From Pseudomonas sp. LD120 (GTDB lineage Bacteria; Pseudomonadota; Gammaproteobacteria; Pseudomonadales; Pseudomonadaceae), in contig NZ_WVHL01000003.1 of the NCBI RefSeq assembly GCF_009861525.1, forward strand, positions 1,116,001-1,180,000: a DNA stretch of 64,000 bases. The letters are read 5' to 3'. How positions within the stretch are numbered: the first letter of the stretch is position 1; every line of letters starts with the position of its first letter. The translations under genes and the position numbers were made by a program. Below the pieces are notes generated by a model, which worked only from the letters and a program-made list of their open reading frames with translations, ran no database searches and was not told where the DNA came from. Positions 35,217 through 43,454 of this stretch are shown piece by piece.

Positions 35217-35465
35217 GAGCATTCCTTGAGGGCGGCCCTGATCCGCGGCAAGCGCCAGGGAAGGGCTTCAGGGGCGCCCGTGATCGTTCGTCTGCGCAGG
35301 CATCGGGAAACCGCGGAGCGCCTTGAGGGCATCAGGTTGATCGAAGCGGGCCGGTGTGCTGTTGGCGGGCGCCATCATACAAGCTACGGCGTGGAGGTAA
35401 AGCCAGGTGCGGCGCGCGAGACGCTTGGCGTGGTTGGCTTCAGGCTCTGAGTACCGACAAAGTGA

Positions 35466-35714
35466 TTAAGCCTTCGGCTTGGGTTTTTTGACGAGCAGGC
35501 TTTCGAGCTGCTGTTCCATCGTCGCCAGCTTCTGCAACAGCTGCGCCAGCAGTTGCTCGTTGGGGTCAGGACCGTCGTCCTTGGCCAGCGCCCGCTTCAG
35601 CTGATTGATGATTTCCTGGTTCATGCTGTGGCTTTCTGCTTTGGCGGTGCGCTTGATCTGTGAGTGGAGATCGTTCGGCAGGCGGAGAACGAATTTTTGA
35701 ATGGAGGGACGCAT
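35466..35714 (-). CDS. Arc-family ribbon-helix-helix DNA-binding protein
   Basis: An 82-residue protein. The N-terminal strand and helices match Arc/MetJ-type repressors (QKFVLRLPNDLHSQIKRTAK, then SMNQEIINQLKRAL). A C-terminal leucine-rich coiled segment (LLAQLLQKLATMEQQLESLL) ends in a basic tail. No toxin gene is adjacent, so it is probably a free transcriptional regulator. A perfect palindrome lies 39 bases upstream of its start and may be its own operator. Confidence 0.83.
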   Translation of the reverse strand: MRPSIQKFVLRLPNDLHSQIKRTAKAESHSMNQEIINQLKRALAKDDGPDPNEQLLAQLLQKLATMEQQLESLLVKKPKPKA

Positions 35715-35752
35715 ACAGGACCTTGGACGCTGTGAAAAAGAAGCATCATAGA

Positions 35753-35775
35753 AAGGTCACTCGGCGAGTGACCTT
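35753..35775. promoter_or_regulatory. 23-bp palindrome upstream of the Arc-like gene
   Basis: AAGGTCACTC - GGC - GAGTGACCTT is a perfect 10-base inverted repeat. Its distance from the Arc-like start suits an autoregulatory operator. It could instead be a weak terminator for the aldehyde dehydrogenase gene, which ends at 35898 reading toward it, but no clean T-run follows. Confidence 0.5.
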
Positions 35776-35897
35776 GGGATGATTCTTAAAAACCCAGTAC
35801 CTGGAGCTTCTCGGTTCAGCGCCATTAAGCATTCGAGCAACAGGACCCGATCATCCAAGCACGGTCAGGTCTTTTGTCCGGCGCAAGGGAGCCTGCT

Positions 35898-37289
35898 TCA
35901 ACGCCGATCCAGCCACACCGTCTGCGCGTTGCAGAACTCGCGCACGCCGAAGTGCGACAGCTCGCGGCCGAAGCCGCTTTTCTTCACCCCGCCGAAGGTC
36001 ACCCGAGGGTCGCTGGCGCTGTAGCCGTTGATGAACACGCCGCCGGTTTCCAACTCGTCGGTCATCTGCTGGGCCCGTTCCAGGTCCTGGGTGAAGATCG
36101 TCGCGGTGAGGCCGAACTCGCTGTCATTGGCCAGTGCCAGGGCGTGCTCGGCATCGCGGGCGCTGATGATGGCGGCCACCGGGCCGAACAGTTCCTGCTT
36201 GAAGGCGGTCATCTGCTCGGTGACGTTGGCCAGCACCGTGGGCTGATAGTAGTTGCCGGCGCCTTCAACCTTGTCGCCGCCCAGCAGCAGGGTGGCGCCT
36301 TCGGCCAGGGTCGCCTGGACCTGCTGGTGCAGTTCGTCGCGCAGGTCGAAGCGGGCCATGGGGCCGAGGTAGGTGTCGCTGGCCAGCGGGTCGCCCATCG
36401 CCAGGGCGCGGGTGGCCTCGACGAATTGGCGGGTGAAGGCCTCCACCACCCCTTGCTCGATGATCAGGCGCTTGGCGGCGGCGCAGACCTGGCCGGTGTT
36501 CTGGTAGCGGCCGATCACCGCGGCCTTCACCGCTTCGTCCAGATCAGCGTCGTTGAGCACGATAAAGGGATCGGAACCGCCCAGTTCCAGTACGCATTTC
36601 TTCAGCGCGGCGCCGGCCTGGGCACCGATGGCCATGCCGGCGCGCACGCTGCCGGTGAGGGTCACGGCGGCGATGCGGCGGTCGGCGATGGCGCGGGACA
36701 CGCCGTCCGGGGTGACGTTGAGCAGCTCGAACACACCTTCAGGGAAACCGGCGCGGTGCATGACGTCCAGCAGCAGGTAGGCGCTGCCCATGACGTTCGG
36801 CGCGTGCTTGAGCACGTAGGTGTTGCCGGCCAGTAGTGCCGGCACGGCGCCGCGCAGCACCTGCCAGATCGGGAAGTTCCACGGCATCACCGCCAGCAGC
36901 GGGCCCAGGGGGCGGTATTCGATGCGCGCCTTGTTGTTTTCCACCAGGGTCGCTTCCGGGGCCAGCATGGCCGGGCCGTGCTCGGCGTACCACAGGCACA
37001 GCTGGGCGCACTTCTCGATTTCGCCTCGGGCCTGGGGCAAGGGCTTGCCCATTTCCAGGCTGATCATGCGCGCCATGGCCTCACTGTTGTCCCGCAGGGC
37101 CTGGGCCAGGGCCGTCAGGTGCGCGGCGCGGGCGGCGACGCTCTGGCGTTTCCACTGGGCGAAACCGCGGGCGGCGCGTTCCAGGGTGGCGTCCTGTTCT
37201 GCTTCGGACTGGTAGGGGTAGGCGCCGATCTGCTCGCCGCTGGCGGGGTTGATCGACAAGGCATGGGTGTGGCTGGAAACAAGGCTCAT
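35898..37289 (-). CDS. sad: Sad-like NAD-dependent succinate-semialdehyde dehydrogenase
   Basis: A 463-residue aldehyde dehydrogenase. Markers are PWNFPIWQVLRGAVPALLAG, the general-base Glu in LELGGSDPF, the nucleophile Cys in NTGQVCAAAKR, and the C-terminal GVKKSGFGRELSHFGVREF. It resembles E. coli Sad/YneI, which oxidises succinate semialdehyde in GABA and putrescine breakdown. The divergent LysR gene next to it matches the yneI-yneJ arrangement, which raises confidence over a generic ALDH call. Confidence 0.8.
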   Translation of the reverse strand: MSLVSSHTHALSINPASGEQIGAYPYQSEAEQDATLERAARGFAQWKRQSVAARAAHLTALAQALRDNSEAMARMISLEMGKPLPQARGEIEKCAQLCLWYAEHGPAMLAPEATLVENNKARIEYRPLGPLLAVMPWNFPIWQVLRGAVPALLAGNTYVLKHAPNVMGSAYLLLDVMHRAGFPEGVFELLNVTPDGVSRAIADRRIAAVTLTGSVRAGMAIGAQAGAALKKCVLELGGSDPFIVLNDADLDEAVKAAVIGRYQNTGQVCAAAKRLIIEQGVVEAFTRQFVEATRALAMGDPLASDTYLGPMARFDLRDELHQQVQATLAEGATLLLGGDKVEGAGNYYQPTVLANVTEQMTAFKQELFGPVAAIISARDAEHALALANDSEFGLTATIFTQDLERAQQMTDELETGGVFINGYSASDPRVTFGGVKKSGFGRELSHFGVREFCNAQTVWLDRR

Positions 37290-37389
37290 GGCACCGTCCT
37301 GCAGGGTGGGAATGACGGCAGGTTACGGTGCTGACTCTTTGCTGAAAACTGAATAATATTAAGCGAGTCGTTCACGTTTGGAGAATGCA

Positions 37390-38268
37390 GTGGATCTGGT
37401 CCAGCTGGAAATATTCAAGGCCGTTGCCGAGCAGGGCAGCATCAGCGCCGCCGCGCAATTGATCCACCGGGTGCCGTCGAACCTGACCACGCGGATCAAG
37501 CAACTGGAGCAGGACCTGGGGGTGGAGCTGTTCATCCGCGAAAAAAGCCGCCTGCGCCTGTCGCCCGCCGGGTGGAACTTCCTCGACTACGCCCGGCGCA
37601 TTCTCGACCTGGTGGCCGAGGCGCGCCTGACCGTGGCCGGCGAGGAACCCCAGGGCCCGTTTGCCCTGGGTTCCCTGGAAAGCACGGCGGCGGTGCGCAT
37701 TCCGGCGCTGCTGGCGGCCTATAACCAGCAATACGCCAAGGTCGAACTGGACCTGTCCACCGGCCCCTCGGGGACCATGATCGACGGCGTGCTCTCCGGC
37801 CGTCTGGTGGCGGCCTTCGTCGACGGCCCGGTGCGCCACCCGGCCCTGGAAGGGCTGCCGGTGTTCGAGGAAGAAATGGTGCTGATCGCGCCCCTGGGGC
37901 ACGCGCCCATCACCCGGGCGCGGGAGGTCAACGGCGAAAGCATCTACGCCTTTCGCGCCAACTGTTCCTACCGTCATCACTTCGAAAGCTGGTTCACCCA
38001 GGACGCCGCGGTGCCGGGCAAGATCCACGAAATGGAGTCCTACCACGGCATGCTGGCCTGCGTCAGCGCCGGTGCCGGGCTGGCGCTGATGCCCCGCAGC
38101 ATGCTGGAAAGCATGCCCGGCTGCGCCACGGTCAGCGTCTGGCCGCTGTCGCTGCGCTTTCGTTTCCTGCGCACCTGGCTGGTCTGGCGGCGCGGCACCG
38201 TGTCCCAGAGTTTGAGCCGTTTTGTGACGTTGCTGGAAGAGCGTGGGGCGGTGCTGGCGCAGGAGTGA
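37390..38268 (+). CDS. LysR-type regulator, PtrR/YneJ-like, divergent from sad
   Basis: A 292-residue LysR protein. The winged helix starts [20 protein letters not shown] and contains [19 protein letters not shown]; the co-inducer domain follows. The start is GTG 37390, with GGAGA five bases ahead. It lies 100 bases from the sad start on the other strand. In E. coli the equivalent YneJ (PtrR) controls sad, so the same role is inferred. Its 3' end has a partial look-alike at 40292-40348, beyond the zeta-toxin patch. Confidence 0.83.
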   Translation: MDLVQLEIFKAVAEQGSISAAAQLIHRVPSNLTTRIKQLEQDLGVELFIREKSRLRLSPAGWNFLDYARRILDLVAEARLTVAGEEPQGPFALGSLESTAAVRIPALLAAYNQQYAKVELDLSTGPSGTMIDGVLSGRLVAAFVDGPVRHPALEGLPVFEEEMVLIAPLGHAPITRAREVNGESIYAFRANCSYRHHFESWFTQDAAVPGKIHEMESYHGMLACVSAGAGLALMPRSMLESMPGCATVSVWPLSLRFRFLRTWLVWRRGTVSQSLSRFVTLLEERGAVLAQE

Positions 38269-38306
38269 ATTGCTTGGGTTGCGGGTTTGGCTGAATCAGC
38301 CCCAGT

Positions 38307-39038
38307 TCAATCGTCGACTATGTCGACGTAGGATTTGAAGAACCAATCAGGAATCTCTTCTGTCCGGTACTCCAACTGCGTGCCATCGGTGATCTCCGCC
38401 AACAGGACGGCGCTGTCGCCTGAGTTGTCGAAGATATAGGCCCGGCTGCTGCAGGCCACCGCCTCTGGCAGCAAGTTCAGCGATTTTGCATAGCGCTCGC
38501 GGACTTTCTCGGGTTCGACCGGGTGTCCGCCTTCCTGAACACGAATCTCCACGCGGTTAATGTTGATTTCGGGATCTTCTGTGGAGACGAAGTAGAGGTA
38601 GGTCCGGTATCCGCGAGCTCGGGCCTCCCTCATGAACTCAATCTTGCTGGGATGAGACATCACTGTTTCAAAGGTAAAGCTGACGCCCTTGTCCAGCAGG
38701 TGTTGGCGGATGAAATCGGAAAGGACGGAAGCGAGATAGGAATCGATCCGAACGTCTCGGTAGTCGACTTTTGTCTGCAACAGGCCAATCTTTTCAGCTT
38801 GTTCAGTCAGCCCTTTACTAACGATCAGGTAGTGCTGGGCATGAAAGGTGTGAAGCTCCGACAATGTTGTGTCAATGCCGAAGATCGCCAGGTCGATGCA
38901 ACCGCTGGTTTTTGCTTCTCGTTCGAGTTCATCGGCATTCACGTAAGTCTTGACTAGAGTGGGGTTCAAGTTGCCCTTGATGGTACTTTTGCCTGACCCG
39001 TTGGGTCCCGCGAAAACACGCAATCTAGGCACGGCCAC
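38307..39038 (-). CDS. Zeta-toxin-like P-loop kinase
   Basis: A 243-residue zeta-toxin-family ATPase. Walker A GPNGSGKS is at residues 11-18, followed by NADELEREAK, a later FTFETVMSHPSKIEFMREAR segment, and YRTYLYFVSTEDPEININRV. Studied zeta toxins phosphorylate UDP-N-acetylglucosamine, while many chromosomal relatives are of unknown substrate. A small gene ends 7 bases upstream on the same strand, so the pair looks like a toxin-antitoxin unit. Convergent with the LysR gene. Confidence 0.82.
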   Translation of the reverse strand: MAVPRLRVFAGPNGSGKSTIKGNLNPTLVKTYVNADELEREAKTSGCIDLAIFGIDTTLSELHTFHAQHYLIVSKGLTEQAEKIGLLQTKVDYRDVRIDSYLASVLSDFIRQHLLDKGVSFTFETVMSHPSKIEFMREARARGYRTYLYFVSTEDPEININRVEIRVQEGGHPVEPEKVRERYAKSLNLLPEAVACSSRAYIFDNSGDSAVLLAEITDGTQLEYRTEEIPDWFFKSYVDIVDD

Positions 39039-39045
39039 GGGCGGT

Positions 39046-39297
39046 TTACCCGTCGATCCGACGCACAGTGATCACTTCACCCACCTTCACCTTATGGCGC
39101 GGCTTGGCCTTGGCTACTAAGGTTTTGCTGCCATCGGGCGACATGCGCACCAGATCCCCGGCGTCAATGCGCAAGACCCCATGCGGGCTCACCGATAGGG
39201 CCCGAACATAGGCTGTCTGAGTCGCATTTTTGGCCTGGTCTGGAACGAGGCGCTCCAAGGCATCCAACTCTCGGTCCGAAACGTTTTTTACTTTCAT
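39046..39297 (-). CDS. Small partner of the zeta-like kinase (possible antitoxin)
   Basis: An 83-residue protein starting MKVKNVSDRELDALERLVPD with a beta-rich, basic C-terminal half (GSKTLVAKAKPRHKVKVGEV). It contains no helix-turn-helix and does not resemble the epsilon or PezA antitoxins known for zeta toxins. Its position directly ahead of the kinase suggests an antitoxin or regulatory partner; the sequence alone proves neither. Confidence 0.6.
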   Translation of the reverse strand: MKVKNVSDRELDALERLVPDQAKNATQTAYVRALSVSPHGVLRIDAGDLVRMSPDGSKTLVAKAKPRHKVKVGEVITVRRIDG

Positions 39298-39411
39298 GGA
39301 CGTTCTCCGGGCAAGCATCCGCTAGTGCAACGGTTGACGATGCAGAATAGCTCCAACCTGGCCGCTATGACAGAAGTCGGCAACGCCTCTTTGCCACAGT
39401 TCATGTGCGGC

Positions 39412-39568
39412 CAGGGCCGAAGTTGGTTGACCTTCAAGGTCAGCAGCATGTTCAGCCCCAGCCAGGCGAGATAGGCGCACCGTACGATTTCAGCAGGTCG
39501 AAACCCAGTTCCGACACGGCGATCAAGGCTCCTAGGCCGAAGGCCAGGAGGTTGTCGGTGATGGACAT
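39412..39568 (-). pseudogene. Probable remnant of a LysE/RhtB-family exporter
   Basis: The minus strand reads MSITDNLLAFGLGALIAVSE then LGFDLLKSYGA, and after a one-base shift AYLAWLGLNMLLTLK. This is close in pattern to a transmembrane segment of LysE-type exporters (LGALIA..S...F..LK..GAAYL.WLG). Most of the gene is gone. The rest of the 338-base gap 39298-39635 shows nothing else I can support. Confidence 0.5.
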
Positions 39569-39635
39569 GGACAGGGTTTCAAGCCGGGACGTTGGTGTGG
39601 GTAAGCCGCAGCGGATTGGGCTCTGCAGGCCAGCC

Positions 39636-40190
39636 TCAGGCCTTGCACCGGACCAGTGCCAGATACACCGCCGAGCCTTTCCCGGGTTCGATGTAATTCG
39701 CGCCGTCCAGGTTGGCTATCTGGGTCGGTTTCATCACCAGTTCCAGCTCCGGTGCGTCGGCGTACCATTCGTTGTTGTCGTTCAGGCTATTTTCGAAAGC
39801 GTCGAGAAACGCCTGGCATCTGTCGAACTTGCCATAGCTGTAGTTGCCTTGCTGGTCACTGTAGAAGCGTGAGTAGCTCAGCAGCACGATGCCCCAGCGC
39901 TCAATGCGCTCATCGGGACGGGTGCGAGGGATCTGCTTGACCAGGTCCTTGCGGATTTCCCAGATCTTGTAATAGGCATTCTTGTTGTTGTGCACCACCT
40001 TGAATTCAATGGCGGTTGCGGCCTCTTCGCCGTAGCTGTCCTCGATCCAGATATCCACCTTGCGCCGCTCGGCAGCGATCAGCCAGCGCGGGACGTTGCA
40101 GCGAGGAACGCTGATGTGGCTGGGGCGGTAGTCGTCGCGTTCATCCAACTGGCCGCCGAGGCCGAAATGCTCGCGATTGATGTCCAGCAA
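39636..40190 (-). CDS. PD-(D/E)XK-like protein, 5' end uncertain
   Basis: At least 184 residues. A nuclease-like core is visible: KVDIWIEDSYGEEAATAIEF followed by KVV, giving Asp ... Glu-Phe-Lys as in PD-(D/E)XK enzymes. The only usable start is TTG 40190, yet the same frame stays open to 40391 and reads protein-like upstream (LTHLQQEERQRILKSIVVSV), with no ATG, GTG or TTG. The gene has therefore probably lost its true start, or uses a rare codon. The catalytic role is inferred only. Confidence 0.5.
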   Translation of the reverse strand: MLDINREHFGLGGQLDERDDYRPSHISVPRCNVPRWLIAAERRKVDIWIEDSYGEEAATAIEFKVVHNNKNAYYKIWEIRKDLVKQIPRTRPDERIERWGIVLLSYSRFYSDQQGNYSYGKFDRCQAFLDAFENSLNDNNEWYADAPELELVMKPTQIANLDGANYIEPGKGSAVYLALVRCKA

Positions 40191-40291
40191 TGCCGCCGAT
40201 TCCAGGCTCAGCCACAGTTCCGGAGCGACGCTGACAACAATCGATTTGAGAATGCGCTGGCGTTCTTCCTGTTGCAGGTGCGTCAGCGGCT

Positions 40292-40348
40292 CAGAGCCTG
40301 AGCAGTTTTGTGCCGTTGCTGGAGGAGCAGAGGGACGGTGCAGGCTGA
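40292..40348 (+). pseudogene. Fragment resembling the 3' end of the neighbouring lysR gene
   Basis: The plus strand reads QSLSSFVPLLEEQRDGAG then a stop, against [20 protein letters not shown] at the end of the LysR gene (38206-38268); about 33 of the first 37 bases agree. It suggests that the zeta/PD-(D/E)XK patch entered next to, or duplicated, a lysR 3' end. In the rest of 40191-40638 I see only AT-rich upstream sequence with a possible -35 TTGACA at 40457 for the next gene. Confidence 0.55.
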
Positions 40349-40638
40349 AAGGTGAAAGGGGCAGGCCGGTTTTCGATGGGCAACGTTGCCGTTAAATAAA
40401 GTGTTTAGTTGCGCAAACTTAGTTAAGGGACACCAGTCTGTATCATGGGTGGCCAGTTGACATCGTTGTCGGCTTGATATGTTTAGCGAGGTCTTTCCAC
40501 AGCTTGACCAAATCAGGACATGCACTAGATGAAGCGACTGACGCTTGCCCATAGATTCGAACATAAGGTTGCTTGCGTTTCTACGCCGAGTGGGCCTGAC
40601 GAGTATGCTGTTCACAACCAGTTTCGTATGGAGTTTGC

Positions 40639-41007
40639 ATGAAGATCAAGGGTGTTCTGCTGGGAGTGGTTCTGCTGGCTTCGCCGCTTTGCCAAGTTTT
40701 TGCTGATAGCTGTTCTTCGAACATTTTCGGCGGTTATGACTGTCGTTACGATGATGGGACAACGTCAACCAGCCGTTCCAACATATCGGGAGGGTTGGAC
40801 ACGAGATACAGCGACGGTCGCAGCTCATCTAGTCGCTCCAATATATCGGGAGGGCGGGACACGCAATACAGTGATGGTACTCGTTCATCCAGCCGTTCCA
40901 ATATATCGGGAGGGCAAGATACGCAATACAGTGACGGTCGCAGCTCATCTAGCCGCTCCAATATATCGGGAGGGCGGGATACGCAAAACAGCGGTGGTCG
41001 CCGCTGA
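40639..41007 (+). CDS. Exported protein made of 20-residue repeats
   Basis: A 122-residue protein. The signal peptide MKIKGVLLGVVLLASPLCQV ends near FA-DS. The mature part is five consecutive 20-residue units (residues 27-46, 47-66, 67-86, 87-106 and 107-122) built on SNISGG.DT.YSDG..SSSR. Repeats are Ser/Gly/Asp/Arg-rich, unlike any enzyme, and could form a beta-solenoid or a disordered surface or metal-binding peptide. Only the first unit keeps a Cys besides the early SCSS. It stands alone with a TGGAG ribosome site. I know no function. Confidence 0.78.
   Translation: MKIKGVLLGVVLLASPLCQVFADSCSSNIFGGYDCRYDDGTTSTSRSNISGGLDTRYSDGRSSSSRSNISGGRDTQYSDGTRSSSRSNISGGQDTQYSDGRSSSSRSNISGGRDTQNSGGRR
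40717..41004 (+). repeat. In-frame 60-bp tandem repeats
   Basis: Five tandem units of 60 bases encode the 20-residue repeats of the exported protein. Units 2-5 are nearly identical at the DNA level (shared core CCAATATATCGGGAGGG, varying at a few codons). The first is diverged and the last truncated. This points to recent expansion by slippage or unequal exchange. Confidence 0.85.
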
Positions 41008-41204
41008 GTCAATGGCTCCAACCTTTAAGGCTGGGTGGGAGTTATTACGACGGTACTGAGTGGCATGAGTTGTGCCACTCGTTCGGCAGCCAACTCCATG
41101 GGCTTGGCGTAACGCCGATAGCCAACTGACCGCCGAGGCCGACGTGGCGGTGATGATGGCAAGCATTGCGCAGGCTCGCGGTGAGTGCACGTTGTCGTTG
41201 ACGT

Positions 41205-41231
41205 CCTTCGCGAGCAAGCTCGCTTCTACAA
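41205..41231. repeat. REP-type palindrome
   Basis: CTTCGCGAGCAAGCTCGCTT followed by CTACA is the common Pseudomonas REP form with a GCGAGC/GCTCGC hairpin. It lies 8 bases beyond the stop of the leucine-rich-repeat gene. A second inverted repeat, GAGTGGCA/TGCCACTC (41058-41080), follows the repeat-protein gene and may end its transcript. Confidence 0.7.
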
Positions 41232-41238
41232 GGGCGGG

Positions 41239-42267
41239 TCAATACGGGCCGCGGGGTTCCGGGATGCCCAGTTGCTGTTGCCGGGCCTCGATCTGTTGGT
41301 CCACGGCGCGTTTGCCACTGTGCAACTTCAGGTGCTGCACGCTGGGCGGCAGCTGTTGCTCGATCAGGGCCAGCAGGTCCACCTGTGGGACCTTGATCAG
41401 GCGCAGGTCGGCGATGGTCGAGGTGTTCAGGTGGTTGATCACCCCCAGGTTCTTGAGGTTGATCAGGCTCAGCTTGCGCAGCTGCGGCGCACCGCCGAGG
41501 TCCAGTTGGCCGAGTTGTGCCTGGTCCTCGATCTTCAGCACCTCAAGCTGTGGAAAGCCATCCAGGTCCAGGTGGTTGAGGCCACGGACCCGCAGGATAT
41601 CCAGTTCCTTAACGTACGGGTTGCGCAGTTCCGGCATGCCCTCGCGGCTGCCGAAGCTCACCGAGAGGCTGCGCAGGCCGGACATGCCGGCCACCATCCC
41701 CAGGGGCGTCTTGGCCGGCATGCGGTGCAAGTTCAGGGTGGCGATGTTCGGGCACTGGCTGAGCACGTCCAGGTGATGGCTTTGCACACTGAGGGACAGG
41801 GTGTGCAGCTCGGGCATGGCGGCCAGTGGCGCCAGGTCAATGGCGGGGCCCTTGTCCAGGGAGAGCCGCAGTTGTTGCAGGTGCTTGAGGTTGGGTAGGG
41901 CCAGCAGCCCGGGCAGGTCGGCGCTGATCACCTGCAGGGCAAACTCCCGAAGCAGGGGCAGGCTGCCAATCGCCTCGCAATGCTCCAGGGCATCGAGGCA
42001 GTCCAGGCTCAGGGACTGCACATGGGGCAGGGCCAGCAACACCCGGGCATCGAACGCGCTGCCCGGGTAATGGCTGTAGAAGCGCACGTTGAGGCGTTCA
42101 CCGAAACGGGCGCAGAGTGTGTCGAGCTGACTCAGCCGTTCGCCGTCGTACTGTTCGGCCTTGGCGAACTGGACGATGACCTGGGCCTGGTCATCAGCCT
42201 CCAGGCGGGCGCTCACCTGCAGTTCCAGGTCGGCCTGGCTGGGGGCTTGAATTCGATGGGGAAACAT
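41239..42267 (-). CDS. Leucine-rich-repeat protein
   Basis: A 342-residue cytoplasmic protein without a signal peptide. From about residue 75 onward it has irregular leucine-rich repeats of 21-25 residues: LPHVQSLSLDCLDALEHC, LPNLKHLQQLRLSL, MPELHTLSLSVQSHHLDVLS, FPQLEVLKIEDQAQLGQLDL. Bacterial proteins of this kind usually bind partner proteins; no partner is evident. Its ATG overlaps the stop of a 19-codon frame (TGATG). Confidence 0.75.
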   Translation of the reverse strand: MFPHRIQAPSQADLELQVSARLEADDQAQVIVQFAKAEQYDGERLSQLDTLCARFGERLNVRFYSHYPGSAFDARVLLALPHVQSLSLDCLDALEHCEAIGSLPLLREFALQVISADLPGLLALPNLKHLQQLRLSLDKGPAIDLAPLAAMPELHTLSLSVQSHHLDVLSQCPNIATLNLHRMPAKTPLGMVAGMSGLRSLSVSFGSREGMPELRNPYVKELDILRVRGLNHLDLDGFPQLEVLKIEDQAQLGQLDLGGAPQLRKLSLINLKNLGVINHLNTSTIADLRLIKVPQVDLLALIEQQLPPSVQHLKLHSGKRAVDQQIEARQQQLGIPEPRGPY

Positions 42268-42326
42268 CAGCGGTCCTTGATGATTTTTGCCGCGGCATCA
42301 TGCCATTGCGCACTCTTGATCGCCAT
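42267..42326 (-). CDS. Possible 19-codon leader peptide of the LRR gene
   Basis: ATG 42326 opens MAIKSAQWHDAAAKIIKDR, and its stop overlaps the start of the leucine-rich-repeat gene by one base. It could couple translation, or be the tail of a lost gene. No clear Shine-Dalgarno stands before it. Support is limited to the overlap geometry and a plausible amphipathic composition. Confidence 0.3.
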   Translation of the reverse strand: MAIKSAQWHDAAAKIIKDR

Positions 42327-42335
42327 CTGCGCGCA

Positions 42336-42356
42336 GGCCCGGCCAACTGCCGGGCC
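42336..42356 (-). terminator. Strong hairpin after the BASS transporter gene
   Basis: GGCCCGGC (42336-42343) and GCCGGGCC (42349-42356) with a 5-base loop lie just past the transporter stop at 42371. No U-run follows, so it may act as a weak terminator, an mRNA 3'-end stabiliser or an attenuator before the LRR gene. Confidence 0.45.
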
Positions 42357-42370
42357 ACCTTGCGAAAAGC

Positions 42371-43369
42371 TTACGGGTCGACCTGGCCCATCAGCTCGGC
42401 CACCGATTCCGGGCGCTTGGCGTAGCGCTGGGCCAGCACCGCGCAGACCATCAGCTGGATCTGGTGGAACAGCATCAGGGGCAGAATCAGCACGCCCAGG
42501 GTGCTGCCGGCAAACAGCACCTGGGCCATGGGCACGCCGGTGGCCAGGCTCTTTTTCGAGCCGCAGAAGAGGATGGTGATGCGGTCTTCCTGGTCGAAGT
42601 CGAACAGCTTGCCGAGAAAGCTCGACGCCAGCAGCACCAGGGCCAGGAGGATGCAGCAGGCCACCAGCAGCCCGCCCAGTTCCCACAGCGGAATCTGCTG
42701 CCAGATGCCTTCATTCACCGCTTCGCTGAAGGCGCCGTAGACCACCAGCAGGATCGAGCCCTGGTCGACAAAGCGCAGCCAGTGCTTGTTACGCCCGACC
42801 CAGGCTCCAATCCAGCGGCGGGCGATCTGCCCGGCGATAAAGGGCAGCAACAGTTGCACGCTGATCTTGACGATGGCATCCACGGTCGAGCCGCTGTCGC
42901 CGTGTACGTTCAGCAATAAGGTCACCAGCAGCGGGGTGAGGAAAATGCCGAACAGGCTCGACGCCGCCGCGCTGCAGATGGCTGCCGGAATGTTGCCCCG
43001 GGCCAGGGAGGTGAAGGCAATCGCCGATTGCACCGTGGCCGGCAGGGCACACAGGTAGAGCATGCCCAGGTACAGCTCGTCGCCCACCAGCGGCGACAGC
43101 AGCGGCTTGAGCGCCAGCCCCAGCACCGGAAACAGGATGAAGGTCAGGCTGAACACCAGCAGGTGCAGGCGCCAGTGGCCGGCCCCGGCGATGATCGCCT
43201 CGCGCGACAGCTTGGCGCCGTGGAGGAAGAACAGCAGGCCGATGGCGAGGTTGGTCAGCCAGCCGAAGCCGACCGCCACCTGGCCGCTGGCCGGCAGGAA
43301 GCTGGCCAGCAGCACCACGCCGATCAGGGTCAGGGTGAAGTTGTCGGGCAAAAGACGCGAGCGTGTCAT
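42371..43369 (-). CDS. Bile acid:sodium symporter (BASS) family transporter, YfeH-like
   Basis: A 332-residue membrane protein with nine to ten helices. The features LAIGLLFFLHGAKLSREAI, LCALPATVQSAIAFTSLARG and GSKKSLATGVPMAQVLFAG are those of the SBF-like/YfeH branch of the BASS superfamily. It probably moves an organic anion across the inner membrane with sodium; the substrate is unknown. It is transcribed divergently from an AraC-type regulator whose start lies 85 bases away. Confidence 0.87.
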   Translation of the reverse strand: MTRSRLLPDNFTLTLIGVVLLASFLPASGQVAVGFGWLTNLAIGLLFFLHGAKLSREAIIAGAGHWRLHLLVFSLTFILFPVLGLALKPLLSPLVGDELYLGMLYLCALPATVQSAIAFTSLARGNIPAAICSAAASSLFGIFLTPLLVTLLLNVHGDSGSTVDAIVKISVQLLLPFIAGQIARRWIGAWVGRNKHWLRFVDQGSILLVVYGAFSEAVNEGIWQQIPLWELGGLLVACCILLALVLLASSFLGKLFDFDQEDRITILFCGSKKSLATGVPMAQVLFAGSTLGVLILPLMLFHQIQLMVCAVLAQRYAKRPESVAELMGQVDP

Positions 43370-43454
43370 AGCGGGATCATCCGGGGGTTGCCAAGTGCGG
43401 TGGGGCGACTCTAACGTGGCTGGAATTTACCGACTAACGCCAAGGAGACCATTA

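Noticed and set aside
35223..35465. Fur box upstream of the TonB-dependent receptor
   Set aside because: No stretch close to the 19-base Fur consensus was found by eye; a matrix scan would be needed.
40717..41004. Possible CRISPR array because of regular 60-bp units
   Set aside because: Units are contiguous, stay in frame and encode repeats behind a signal peptide. There are no unique spacers between repeats and no cas genes.
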